From positions 1-47,651 of the forward strand of contig JAISCL010000182.1 of assembly GCA_031265585.1 (NCBI GenBank): a DNA stretch of 47,651 bases, in the 5' to 3' direction. The notes beneath the pieces are model-generated. The model saw nothing but the letters and a program-made list of their open reading frames with translations. It had not been told where the DNA came from and made no database searches. This DNA is from Tannerella sp. (GTDB taxonomy: Bacteria; Bacteroidota; Bacteroidia; Bacteroidales; Tannerellaceae). The position numbers and the translations under genes are program-made. Positions 32,910 to 41,569 of the stretch are shown piece after piece. Positions within the stretch are counted from its first letter, which is position 1. Each line of letters starts with the position of its first letter.

Positions 32910-32975
32910 TTTCGGATTTATAATTTAGTTTAAAATGTACCTACATTACCATTTAGAAATTAAAATTAGAAGAAA

Positions 32976-35717
32976 ATGAATATGAAAATGAAACGTATAG
33001 CATATCCATTGCTATTGTTAAATGTGGTGTTTTTTATACAATGTAGTAATAGCCGGATTGATCCGGAACCTCCCGGACCCGGGACTGATCCCGAAGGTAA
33101 AAGCAAAGTCTCTTTGAATATCCTTATTCCGAAATCAAATGTATCTACCTATGCAGGAGTAGACGCAACAAAGCTTGAAAACCATATAGAGATATTATAT
33201 GTAGATTTATATCAGGGAGGTTCTCTGATAAAACAAGAAGACTTTTCCGGTACTGAACTAACCGTATTGATGAATAGCAATGATTCCATAGTAACGGTAG
33301 GATATGAAGTCGACAATATTACAACAGGTACGCTTAGCGCCAAAGTGTTTGCAAACAGCAGAACCGTCAGGGTTTTAGCAGGTACAGACTCCGTTCCTCT
33401 GCCTAAAGGAGATGCTGCGACCTCATTCTTTATGAGCGGAGAAATTGCTCAGATCAACTATGATGCAGGTTCCGGCACCTATAAAGCAGATATTCCCCTG
33501 CAACGTAATGTGGCAAAAATTCGCGTAAACGTATCTAAACATACTGCTGTTCTTCCTTCGGATTTGGAGATTGACTATGATAACATCAAAATTAAAACGT
33601 TAAACATAGCTAACCAAACCGCCTTATTCGGCCCTGCAAATGATGCTACAAATACATATATCGAAACAGACGAACGTACAGGGGCATTATTACACAAATC
33701 ATCTTCATTCAGCGCCAACGGCGGACAGATAGACTCCTTTTATGTATATGAAAACTGTCGCGCATCCTTTACGGAATTATCCCATGCCACCCGGGTACAA
33801 ATTGAAATACCTACAATATCACCCACAGAAGGCTCTAAAAAGGATACCTATACTTACTCCTTGTATATTTCTCCCGACGGATACAACCTTAAAAGAAACT
33901 TCATCTATACATTAGATATAAAAGTTCGCGGACAGAGTCTGGAACCTGTTATTACCACAAGCATACAACCCTGGAACGATGTAAATATAGACGGAACGAT
34001 TCACGGTACCTACCTTACGATGGATAAATCCGAGATTGTTTTTGATTCATACGGAAAAGCCGTAATCAACTTCTGCACGGATGCACAGGCAGTCTATTTT
34101 AATTTTGAAGAATTTAATAACGCGAATACTGTAATTGGTGCAGAGATCGGTTCCAAGATACTTTATCCCATCAGCGACGATCCCGGTCTCTTGAGAATTG
34201 AAGATACAGATCCGAATCTGGCCCCAAGCGATTTTAAAGACGGACAAATATTATTAGACAAACAACACTGTGGAAGTTTCGGATTCGAAATAAACCTCAA
34301 TGAATATCCGTCATTCCCTGCGGTTAATTTCAGTGGAAAAATATGCGTCAGGGCCGGCAATATAGTAAAATGTTTATCCTTCCCCGGAATAAGAACGTAT
34401 GATGCCCATTTTATCGTTGGAGACAGTATTTTTAACTGGAATGAAAGATACATAAGTGCAACCGTTCTTCCGGTTTCGGAATCTTGGCTTCGCGTTTCGG
34501 TCAACAGGTTATACAACTCGGGGGACATGAAGCAAACATATAACGGACCCTCTACACCTCTATATTTGCATTTAGACGAAAATCTAACAGGTTCTTCACG
34601 AAAAGGCACCGTAACAGTCATAACAGAAAATGGTGCAGAAAAGACACTCAATCTAGAACAATTACCGGCCATACCGATAGGAAGATTCGGTTATAATAGT
34701 ATCCTTACAGATGACAGCATATATGGAGCTATGCTATATACGGAACAACTATACGAATTTAAGACAGAACCCACGTATATAGGAACAGGTACTAACATGC
34801 CACTCGTAAATGCCATCTATAACGGACGCATGAGTGCAATATCTGTATTTGACGGAGCGAAGTACGAGGAAACTAATAATTATTTCAACTATCAGGATGC
34901 ATTATATCAGGCAATAAATTATTGTGCGCATAAAAACAGAATTACTTCAGGCGGTAACATTAATGATCAATTATTGTGGTATTTGCCATCGCAAGCTCAG
35001 TTGGCGGGTATGTGGATATCTTACAATTCTTATAAAGACGAGACTACATCAAACTTTAATTACAGTAATGGAGCGCCTGCCGACTATTTCTGGAGTTCTA
35101 CGAATAATAACGATTATCCGGATGCTCAATACATGAACTTCGAATTTGGTAATATAGGTCACCGTCTAAGAGAAACCAAATACTGGGTTCGATGTGTACG
35201 TGATGGCACCGCTGCTACCCCTCCCACCTCCACCATGATATTATCATCGAACAACTATCCTGTTATAGATTTCGGAAATGGAATGCCGACAGGAAGTTAT
35301 ACGACAATATCTAAGACACTTAATAATAATGCCGGTGGTGACGAACTATCTGACAATAACAAGACTTTATTCAAAACGCTTCGCGTAGCGATTGCCGATC
35401 ATGCATCGGGAGTACCGTGGGATATAAACGCATGTGATGGATATACTGCCGAAGGAGAGACTGACTGGAGACTCCCGACACAGCGCGAACTGCAAGCTAT
35501 TTGGATACTGCAAAGTGAAATAAAGGATGAATTTCCCAGTTTCGATTTGCTCGCAGATGATTATTATTATTGGAGTGCAACAGATTCTAAGACTAACGGA
35601 ACAAACGCTTGGATAATATGCGGAAGCAGAACAAAACCGGGATCATCGGGAAATGCACCTAATCATCTTAAATCTGAAACGGAAAAACTCAACGTAAGAT
35701 GCGTTAGGGAAGAATAA
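32976..35717 (+). CDS. Fimbrillin-like lipoprotein with BACON-like and two DUF1566/Fib_succ_major-type modules
   Basis: A 913-residue lipoprotein. The signal peptide ends at Cys23 (VVFFIQC), followed by a Pro-rich linker. Residues about 45-345 resemble the Mfa1/FimA fimbrillin fold (KVSLNILIPKS, DIPLQRNVAKIRVNVSK, NLKRNFIYTLDIKVRG, ITTSIQPWNDVNIDG). Residues about 345-563 contain BACON-like beta domains (SWLRVSVN...GSSRKGTVTVITENG...LEQLP). Two related modules follow (about 566-740 and 745-913), each ending in W-x-VRCVR-type motifs, with LPSQAQLAGMW/YFWSSTNN in the first and DWRLPTQRELQAIW/YYWSATDS in the second, as in DUF1566 or the Fibrobacter major-paralogue domain. It is a probable tip or accessory adhesin. 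The gene is visibly AT-richer than its neighbours and stands alone without pilus assembly genes. Confidence 0.87.
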   Translation: MNMKMKRIAYPLLLLNVVFFIQCSNSRIDPEPPGPGTDPEGKSKVSLNILIPKSNVSTYAGVDATKLENHIEILYVDLYQGGSLIKQEDFSGTELTVLMNSNDSIVTVGYEVDNITTGTLSAKVFANSRTVRVLAGTDSVPLPKGDAATSFFMSGEIAQINYDAGSGTYKADIPLQRNVAKIRVNVSKHTAVLPSDLEIDYDNIKIKTLNIANQTALFGPANDATNTYIETDERTGALLHKSSSFSANGGQIDSFYVYENCRASFTELSHATRVQIEIPTISPTEGSKKDTYTYSLYISPDGYNLKRNFIYTLDIKVRGQSLEPVITTSIQPWNDVNIDGTIHGTYLTMDKSEIVFDSYGKAVINFCTDAQAVYFNFEEFNNANTVIGAEIGSKILYPISDDPGLLRIEDTDPNLAPSDFKDGQILLDKQHCGSFGFEINLNEYPSFPAVNFSGKICVRAGNIVKCLSFPGIRTYDAHFIVGDSIFNWNERYISATVLPVSESWLRVSVNRLYNSGDMKQTYNGPSTPLYLHLDENLTGSSRKGTVTVITENGAEKTLNLEQLPAIPIGRFGYNSILTDDSIYGAMLYTEQLYEFKTEPTYIGTGTNMPLVNAIYNGRMSAISVFDGAKYEETNNYFNYQDALYQAINYCAHKNRITSGGNINDQLLWYLPSQAQLAGMWISYNSYKDETTSNFNYSNGAPADYFWSSTNNNDYPDAQYMNFEFGNIGHRLRETKYWVRCVRDGTAATPPTSTMILSSNNYPVIDFGNGMPTGSYTTISKTLNNNAGGDELSDNNKTLFKTLRVAIADHASGVPWDINACDGYTAEGETDWRLPTQRELQAIWILQSEIKDEFPSFDLLADDYYYWSATDSKTNGTNAWIICGSRTKPGSSGNAPNHLKSETEKLNVRCVREE

Positions 35718-35771
35718 CAAAGAGTTTCATTATTCATTATTACAATATTATTTACCGGAAAACCGGTAAAC

Positions 35772-35810
35772 AAAAAAGCAGCTATCGCGAGATACCTGCT
35801 TTTTTGCTTT
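35772..35810 (+). terminator. Strong intrinsic terminator after the fimbrillin-like gene
   Basis: AAAAAAGCAG (35772-35781) pairs with CTGCTTTTTT (35796-35805). An inner TATC/GATA stem closes a GCGA tetraloop, and a T-rich tail follows. Because of the A and T tracts on both sides it can also stop transcription from the other side. Confidence 0.9.
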
Positions 35811-35818
35811 TATAAATG

Positions 35819-36224
35819 TAGGTTCTATGACGAATCATGTGGGTAAAGAGGGTAAGCCATTCAATTTTCTATGCCCATAAACGAGAGGTGCATTTGACTA
35901 TGTCGATTTTCAATTCAAAGGGTCGCTGTCGCACCGGCAGGAAGAAGTTATTCACTAATATGAGCTACTAAGGAAAATCACTTTTAAAACCTTATTTTCT
36001 GTATTTTCCCTTAGTAGCTCAAGTGATTCCTCCTCCCTCTCCCTTATTTTATTTGCGTGAAAATAAGATAAATAAGGGAGAAAAAGGGGGATGCTTCAAG
36101 CTACTAAGGGCGCTTTTGAAAAATAAGGGATCCCAGATTTCATCCCGACCCGTTGAATTGAAAATCGACGCAGTCAAATGCACTCCGAATGAGATTATAC
36201 CCATACAAAACGTGATAGAGCCTA
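35819..36224. mobile_element. Inverted-repeat element resembling a MITE
   Basis: Outer arms 35819-35832 and 36211-36224 match at 12 of 14 positions when inverted. Inner arms 35888-35925 and 36146-36183 (38 nt each) match at 35 of 38. Inside are further arms: TGAGCTACTAAGG (35961-35973) with CCTTAGTAGCTCA (36009-36021), a third AGCTACTAAGGG (36099-36110), and CTCCCTTATTT (36039-36049) with AAATAAGGGAG (36070-36080). No transposase is encoded. I saw no clear target-site duplication. Confidence 0.65.
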
Positions 36225-36236
36225 AATGTCCGGCGA

Positions 36237-37523
36237 TTACAATCCGAACGCTTCTTTTATTTTACTTACATAGTCTAATTTTTCCCAGGTGAACAGTTCA
36301 ACTTCACAGGAAACCGGATCATTGTAACGCGACTGAAAAACTTTCTTCACCACCGCCGGCGTACGCCCCATGTGACCGTAAGAAGCCGTTTCGAGATAGA
36401 TCGGGTTACGCAACTTAAGCCGTTCTTCGATTGCCTTGGGACGCATATCGAACAGACCGGTTATTTTCGCAACAATTTCACCGTCGGTTATCTTTACGTT
36501 GGAACGTCCGAATGTGTTAACAAAAATATTCACAGGCTCGGCAATGCCGATAGCATAGGATACCTGAACAAGCACCTCGTCCGCCACGCCCGCAGCGACT
36601 AAGTTCTTGGCTATATGGCGCGCAGCGTATGCAGCCGAACGATCCACTTTGGAAGGGTCTTTCCCCGAAAATGCGCCACCGCCGTGCGCACCCTTACCGC
36701 CGTAGGTATCTACAATAATCTTACGTCCCGTAAGGCCCGTATCGCCATGAGGCCCACCGATAACAAATTTGCCGGTAGGATTGACGTAATACGTAATACG
36801 GTCATCAAACAACGCCTGAACTTTAGCAGGATACTGCGCTTTTACGCGCGGAATCAGAATTGCCTTCATATCTTCCGCGATCTTAAGCTGCATCCGTTTA
36901 TCCGCCTCCTCCTGCGACAGGCCATTCTCGGCTGTCACAAATTCGTCATGCTGCGTAGATATTACGATCGTATCAATATGCAAGGGCGTCCCGCTGTCAT
37001 CATATTCAATCGTAACCTGACTTTTTGCATCGGGACGAAGATACGGCATTTTCTCATTTTCATTTTTCCGTATGACGGCAAGCTCCTGCAATAAACTGTG
37101 CGCCAAATCCAAGGCCAGCGGCATATAATTATCCGTCTCGTTCGTTGCATAACCGAACATCATCCCCTGGTCGCCCGCGCCCTGATCGTAAGGATCTTTC
37201 CGTTCAACGCCGCGGTTAATATCCGGGCTTTGTTCATGAATAGCAGAAAGCAATCCGCACGATTCCGCTTCAAACCGATATTCGCTCTTCGTATAACCGA
37301 TTTTCCCGATTACACGACGCACAACATCCTGTACATCTACATACGCTTTCGATTTAACCTCGCCGGCTACAACTACCTGACCGGTAGTAACCAGCGTTTC
37401 ACATGCCACTTTAGAGTTTTCATCCTGAGCCAGGAACTCATCCAATAAAGCATCCGATATCTGATCGGCCACTTTGTCCGGGTGTCCTTCCGACACCGAT
37501 TCTGAAGTAAATAAATAACTCAT
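36237..37523 (-). CDS. metK: S-adenosylmethionine synthetase
   Basis: Makes S-adenosylmethionine from methionine and ATP. 428 residues, slightly longer than the E. coli enzyme, as in other Bacteroidota. Motifs: [21 protein letters not shown] at the N-terminus, [36 protein letters not shown], and [22 protein letters not shown] (the phosphate-binding P-loop). All expected catalytic residues seem present. The leader is about 140 nt and has a small GCCG-TT-CGGC hairpin, but I could not match it to a known SAM riboswitch class. Confidence 0.98.
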   Translation of the reverse strand: MSYLFTSESVSEGHPDKVADQISDALLDEFLAQDENSKVACETLVTTGQVVVAGEVKSKAYVDVQDVVRRVIGKIGYTKSEYRFEAESCGLLSAIHEQSPDINRGVERKDPYDQGAGDQGMMFGYATNETDNYMPLALDLAHSLLQELAVIRKNENEKMPYLRPDAKSQVTIEYDDSGTPLHIDTIVISTQHDEFVTAENGLSQEEADKRMQLKIAEDMKAILIPRVKAQYPAKVQALFDDRITYYVNPTGKFVIGGPHGDTGLTGRKIIVDTYGGKGAHGGGAFSGKDPSKVDRSAAYAARHIAKNLVAAGVADEVLVQVSYAIGIAEPVNIFVNTFGRSNVKITDGEIVAKITGLFDMRPKAIEERLKLRNPIYLETASYGHMGRTPAVVKKVFQSRYNDPVSCEVELFTWEKLDYVSKIKEAFGL

Positions 37524-37670
37524 TACCTTCTTAATTTATTAAGTTAAACATAAGCAATGAATCAACGCCGGGAAATTTATGCCGAACGGCAAGAAAAGGA
37601 AATTCAATTCATTTTAGCATTTTTTCCTGTGGTTGCAAGCAGTACAAATCTGTCCACGTCAATTCGCCCG

Positions 37671-37678
37671 CAAAGATA
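37671..37678 (-). promoter_or_regulatory. -7 box for metK
   Basis: TATCTTTG on the minus strand, with a GTTG 16 bases upstream as a weak -33. The predicted start is near 37664. Confidence 0.5.
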
Positions 37679-37747
37679 TGAAAAAATAACAATACAACAC
37701 TCACATAGTTGCGTTAATTATTGTTATCTTTTCATCTCTCCATTTTG

Positions 37748-38632
37748 TCATTCAATAACGCCCATCGAACGCAACCAGTATTCCGCACGTTCGGGCCATT
37801 CGTTTACGGTCGCCTTGGTATCGCGCATACCATATCCGTGTCCACCCTGACTGTACAGATGCATCGTTGCCGGCACGCCCGCTTCCTTCAAGGCATAATA
37901 ATAGAACAGACTGCTGTTTATATGGGATTTATCATCCTGAGACTGCACCAGCATGGTGGGAGGCGTTTTATTAAAGGATACTTTTATTTCGGAAGCCAGG
38001 GTGCCGAACGTTTCCCCGCTCAGGTAGGCTGGATAAACCAGCAGGCAAAAGTTCGGACGGCTACTGAACCTGTCACATTCATCAAGAGCCGGATAGGTAT
38101 GTTCTTCCGGGTTATTGCAAACCATGACCGACAAATGCGCTCCGGCAGAGAAGCCCATGATACCGATACGTTCAGGATGGATATGCAGTTCTTCAGCATG
38201 GGCGCGCACATAGCTGACGGCGCGTTGTGCATCCTGCAACGGCGCCGTATGCTTCTCCGTTCCTTCGCGGCGCGGCACCCGGTATTTCAGCAGCACCGCC
38301 GTTATCCCCATATCATTCAACCATTCGCAGATTTCCGTTCCCTCCAGATCGTACGCCAGGATATTATAACCGCCACCGGGACAAATGATCATAGCCGTAC
38401 CATTCGCCAGTTCCTGCACCGGATGGTAGATTGCGATCACAGGATCGCTTACGTTACTGACCCGTTGTACCGTTTCCCCGGCCACCTTGTTTCCGGTTAT
38501 ATCAGCGACTTCTTCAGGCAGACTGTTTTTTTCTCCGGGAGCGCCGCCGGGAAACAGACGAATCTCTTTATCCTGTGAAAATACATGTAAACTCATTACA
38601 TTAAACATCAAAAAAAGAAAAAAATATTTCAT
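37748..38632 (-). CDS. Secreted alpha/beta hydrolase (acetyl-esterase/BD-FAE type)
   Basis: A 294-residue exported hydrolase of the esterase/lipase clan often labelled acetyl xylan esterase or BD-FAE. A signal peptide (MKYFFLFLMFNVMSLHVFSQ) precedes the catalytic domain. The oxyanion motif reads CPGGGYNILAYDLEG, the nucleophile is Ser162 in GFSAGAH, the acid is probably Asp233 or Asp234 in VQSQDDKSH, and the base is His265 in QGGHGYGM. Family members remove acetyl or other ester groups from plant polysaccharides. It stands apart from any polysaccharide-utilisation genes here, so the substrate is open. Confidence 0.92.
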   Translation of the reverse strand: MKYFFLFLMFNVMSLHVFSQDKEIRLFPGGAPGEKNSLPEEVADITGNKVAGETVQRVSNVSDPVIAIYHPVQELANGTAMIICPGGGYNILAYDLEGTEICEWLNDMGITAVLLKYRVPRREGTEKHTAPLQDAQRAVSYVRAHAEELHIHPERIGIMGFSAGAHLSVMVCNNPEEHTYPALDECDRFSSRPNFCLLVYPAYLSGETFGTLASEIKVSFNKTPPTMLVQSQDDKSHINSSLFYYYALKEAGVPATMHLYSQGGHGYGMRDTKATVNEWPERAEYWLRSMGVIE

Positions 38633-38715
38633 CGTATAAATCGGGTTAAATAGTTAAACATCGGACCGTCTATTTGCTAAACGGCTTATTTATCCATTGC
38701 GTCAAATGACGCGTA

Positions 38716-40293
38716 TCACTTGACTTCCACATTTTCATTGACATCAAACTCATTATGGTCTGTATCATAAAACTTATACTCCAAAAAGCCAAGATTCTGA
38801 TCGGGAATAACCTTAAGGCTTTTACTGTACTTCCACTTCCAGCGTCGCAACATAGAAATAAACCCTTTGGAAATATATGCAAATACATAAGGGTGAAGAT
38901 GAAGGGTAAAGTTTTTAACATGCAGTTTACCCGTCAGGGTATCCAGTTTTTCTTCCAGCGTATCGGTAAACAGGATCGATGGACTTGCATGGCCGGATCC
39001 GAAACAGGTCGGGCAAGTTTCCGAAGTATCAATATCCAGCACAGGCCGTACACGTTGCCGTGTGATCTGCATCAGTCCAAACTTGGTCAGCGGTAATATA
39101 TTATGACGGGCGCGGTCACGCGACATAGCAACCGTCATGTGTTCAAACAGCTTCTGACGATGTGACGCTTCGTTCATATCAATAAAATCAATCACGATAA
39201 TACCTCCCATATCACGCAAACGAAACTGACGCGCCAATTCGTCCACCGCCGCCAGGTTCACATTAAAGGAAGTTTCTTCCGGTTCACTTCCATTCTTATT
39301 GGAACGGTTACCACTGTTCACATCTACCACATGCATCGCCTCGGTGTGTTCGATAATAAGATAAGCCCCGTTCCTGAAAGTAACCGTACGCGCGAGCGAT
39401 GATTTGATTTGTTTGGTAACGGCAAAATGATCGAAAATCGGAAGCTCGCCGGTATAAAGCTTCATGATCCCTTTTTGTTCGGGCGCTATCAGGGAAACAT
39501 AATCAAGTACATTTTTATAAACAGCTTCATTATTAATATAGATATGCTCAAATGTAGGGTTCAGGATATCCCGCAGGAGGGCTACCATACGTGACGTCTC
39601 TTCATAGAAAAGCGAAGGCTTCTTAGCCTTGGGCAGCTTGAACAGATTATCCTCAAAACGTTTCTGCAGGATCCTCAGTTCATGATCCAGTTCGGCCACA
39701 CGTTTTCCTTCGGCCGATGTCCTTACGATCACACCATAGTTTTTGGGCTTCACGCTTTGTATCAACTGGCGCAATCTCGCACGTTCCTCACTTGATTTTA
39801 TTTTGGTAGAAACGGAGACCTTATCGGAAAAAGGGATCAGGACGAGGTAACGCCCGGCAAAAGACAATTCCGCCGTAAGCCGCGGCCCCTTGGTAGAAAT
39901 AGGTTCTTTCGCTATCTGAACGAGAATATCTTCACCTGCTGTGAGCACATTGGTGATCTTGCCGTCTTTCGGCAACTCCGGAAGGATTGTTATTTTAGAA
40001 AACGGAACAACATTCTTCTTATCACCCGAAAATATCTTTTTCAGGAATTTCTGTTGTGTATTAAAATGAGACCCCAGATCCTGATAATGAAGAAATCCTT
40101 CTTTTTTATATCCGACATCAATAAAAGCTGCATTAAGTCCGGGGAGCAGCTTTTTGACTCTCCCGAAATAGATATCACCGACCGCATAAGATTCATTTCG
40201 GGCTTCTTTCTGAAACTCAACCAAAACCTTATCTTCCATCACCACAATTGACACCTCTTTAGGTGTTACATCTACAACTATTTCACTTATCAC
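38716..40293 (-). CDS. rng: Ribonuclease G/E family endoribonuclease
   Basis: Endoribonuclease acting on 16S rRNA precursors and mRNA. I start it at a GTG (40293), because the product then begins (M)ISEIVVDVTPKEVSIVV as in other Bacteroidota members; a TTG at 40317 would add eight hydrophobic residues. Length is 525 residues. An S1 RNA-binding domain (about 30-120, GDIYFGRVKKLLPGLNAAFIDVG) leads to the catalytic domain with the metal-binding GGIIVIDFIDMNEASHR and the zinc-link cysteines CPTCFGSG. The short C-terminus without a degradosome scaffold fits RNase G. Downstream of the HU and small basic protein genes on the same strand. Confidence 0.95.
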   Translation of the reverse strand: MISEIVVDVTPKEVSIVVMEDKVLVEFQKEARNESYAVGDIYFGRVKKLLPGLNAAFIDVGYKKEGFLHYQDLGSHFNTQQKFLKKIFSGDKKNVVPFSKITILPELPKDGKITNVLTAGEDILVQIAKEPISTKGPRLTAELSFAGRYLVLIPFSDKVSVSTKIKSSEERARLRQLIQSVKPKNYGVIVRTSAEGKRVAELDHELRILQKRFEDNLFKLPKAKKPSLFYEETSRMVALLRDILNPTFEHIYINNEAVYKNVLDYVSLIAPEQKGIMKLYTGELPIFDHFAVTKQIKSSLARTVTFRNGAYLIIEHTEAMHVVDVNSGNRSNKNGSEPEETSFNVNLAAVDELARQFRLRDMGGIIVIDFIDMNEASHRQKLFEHMTVAMSRDRARHNILPLTKFGLMQITRQRVRPVLDIDTSETCPTCFGSGHASPSILFTDTLEEKLDTLTGKLHVKNFTLHLHPYVFAYISKGFISMLRRWKWKYSKSLKVIPDQNLGFLEYKFYDTDHNEFDVNENVEVK

Positions 40294-40382
40294 GATAACT
40301 ATTAAATAAATAAACAAAAGAACAAACTTAAATAACTACGATTTTTATTAAGCTTGCTCTTTCTGATTTCTCCTTTCCAGAC

Positions 40383-40472
40383 TTATTTCTTTTTATGTCT
40401 GTTTTTCTTCAGTCTTTTTTTACGCTTATGCGTAGCCATTTTATGTCTTTTTCTCTTCTTACCACTTGGCAT
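40383..40472 (-). CDS. Tiny Lys/Arg-rich protein (AURKAIP1/COX24-like)
   Basis: A 29-residue protein, MPSGKKRKRHKMATHKRKKR followed by LKKNRHKKK, read from the ATG at 40472 to the TAA at 40383. More than half the residues are Lys or Arg. It resembles tiny conserved Bacteroidota proteins annotated with the AURKAIP1/COX24 domain, a family linked to small-subunit ribosomal proteins (bS22 in mycobacteria, mS38 in mitochondria). A ribosome-associated role is therefore likely but unproven. It is 16 nt downstream of the HU-family gene and 89 nt upstream of rng on the same strand. Confidence 0.75.
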   Translation of the reverse strand: MPSGKKRKRHKMATHKRKKRLKKNRHKKK

Positions 40473-40488
40473 AGTACACTATTTTAGA

Positions 40489-40791
40489 TTATTTTTTCTT
40501 TTTAGCTTTCTTCTTATCGCTAGCGATTGCCTCCATAAATACTTTAGCCGGTTTAAACGCCGGAATGTTGTGTTCCGGAATTGTAATCGTCGTGTTTTTC
40601 GAAATGTTACGGGCTTTTTTCTCGGCTCTTTTCTTAACGATGAAGCTTCCGAAGCCTCTCAAATAAACATTTTCACCCTCTGCCAAAGACTTCTTAATTG
40701 TATCCATGTAAGAAGTTACAATGTTTAATACCTCTGTCTTCTCAATGCCCGTATTTTTTGATATCAGGCTAATAAGTTCTGCTTTAGTCAT
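40489..40791 (-). CDS. HU/IHF-family DNA-binding protein
   Basis: A 100-residue nucleoid protein. MTKAELISLISKNTGIEKTEV forms the dimerisation helices, GENVYLRGFGSFIVKKRAEKKARN is the HU signature, and IPEHNIPAFKPAKVF is the DNA-binding arm with its conserved Pro. The tail is Lys-rich (SDKKKAKKKK). Binds and bends DNA as a dimer. It is transcribed with the tiny basic protein and perhaps rng. Confidence 0.97.
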   Translation of the reverse strand: MTKAELISLISKNTGIEKTEVLNIVTSYMDTIKKSLAEGENVYLRGFGSFIVKKRAEKKARNISKNTTITIPEHNIPAFKPAKVFMEAIASDKKKAKKKK

Positions 40792-40838
40792 GTTAAATAA
40801 TTTATTAAATGAATATTACGTTTCGATTTTTCGGACTG

Positions 40839-40846
40839 CAAATATA
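40839..40846 (-). promoter_or_regulatory. -7 box for the HU-family gene
   Basis: TATATTTG on the minus strand, about 48 bases before the start codon. Upstream is a long T/A tract without a clean TTTG. Confidence 0.6.
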
Positions 40847-41002
40847 AGACTTTTCTATGATAGAAAAAAAAAAAACGCTTTTTTTTCAACAAAAATGCAC
40901 TTTTATTTTTTTACCTGCCTCAAATACGACTCCGATTAGTACCAAACCATCCGATAAAAACCGGCAAACTTATTAAAGATCAGTAAAAAAAAACCTATAA
41001 AT

Positions 41003-41033
41003 TTTGAATACTCAAAAAAAGCTTGTACGTTTG
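41003..41033 (+). promoter_or_regulatory. Promoter for ssb
   Basis: TTTG (41003-41006), 19 bases, TACGTTTG (41026-41033): an exact match to the Bacteroidota vegetative promoter. Start predicted near 41040, with a leader of about 30 nt. Confidence 0.8.
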
Positions 41034-41069
41034 TACTTATTATTTTTCACTTTTTAAATATTCATAGTT

Positions 41070-41525
41070 ATGTCATTAAACAAGGTTATTTTAATTGGTA
41101 ACGTAGGAAAAGAACCCGACGTCCATTATTTTGATGACGGCAATGCCGTAGCAAAATTCCAGATGGCAACATCAGAGCGAGGATACAAGCTTGCGAACGG
41201 AACCGAAATCCCCGAACGTACCGAGTGGCACAGTATTGTGGCTACACGCGACCGCGCACAGTTTGTCGAAAAACACATTAAGAAAGGCTCTCTTTTATAT
41301 GTAGAGGGCAAAATACGTACACGCAGCTACAATGACAAAGACGGTAATGTACGTTATATAACGGAGATCTATGCCGACCGCATTGATTTTTATTCGATAG
41401 GGAGCGGTAACCGTCGTGAGGAAGACCAGCAGGAAACCGGTAATGCAAACGGAACACCCGTAAACATGAATCATACCGCAGAAATCCCGCCTGCATCCGA
41501 ACCGGCTGACGATTTGCCATTTTAA
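41070..41525 (+). CDS. ssb: Single-stranded DNA-binding protein
   Basis: A 151-residue SSB that coats single-stranded DNA in replication and repair. The OB-fold covers about 1-110 (MSLNKVILIGNVGKEPDVHYF, WHSIVATRDRAQFVEKHIKKGSLLYVEGKIRTRSY), followed by a flexible linker and the acidic tip ADDLPF that recruits partner proteins. It is the first gene of a plus-strand run with gldE and gldD. In other Bacteroidota, as I recall, mutY is commonly found between the HU gene and ssb; here only an intergenic promoter region is found. Confidence 0.97.
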   Translation: MSLNKVILIGNVGKEPDVHYFDDGNAVAKFQMATSERGYKLANGTEIPERTEWHSIVATRDRAQFVEKHIKKGSLLYVEGKIRTRSYNDKDGNVRYITEIYADRIDFYSIGSGNRREEDQQETGNANGTPVNMNHTAEIPPASEPADDLPF

Positions 41526-41569
41526 CGATCCTGTCCGCTCTAAGTTTTCAGTATAAAACAAAATATATT

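Larger units (their letters stand above)
35718..36236. other. Intergenic region with terminator and inverted-repeat element
   Basis: Between convergent genes. Contains an intrinsic terminator (35772-35810) and a roughly 406-bp element bounded by inverted arms (35819-36224). A 90-codon frame inside (36023-36292) overlaps metK and has no protein-like character. Confidence 0.8.

Noticed and set aside
36023..36292. Small gene inside the inverted-repeat element
   Set aside because: The frame overlaps the metK end, its sequence is dictated by palindromic arms, and no protein-like pattern or promoter is present.
37524..37664. SAM riboswitch in the metK leader
   Set aside because: Only a small GCCG/CGGC hairpin is visible; I could not find conserved elements of a known SAM riboswitch class by eye.
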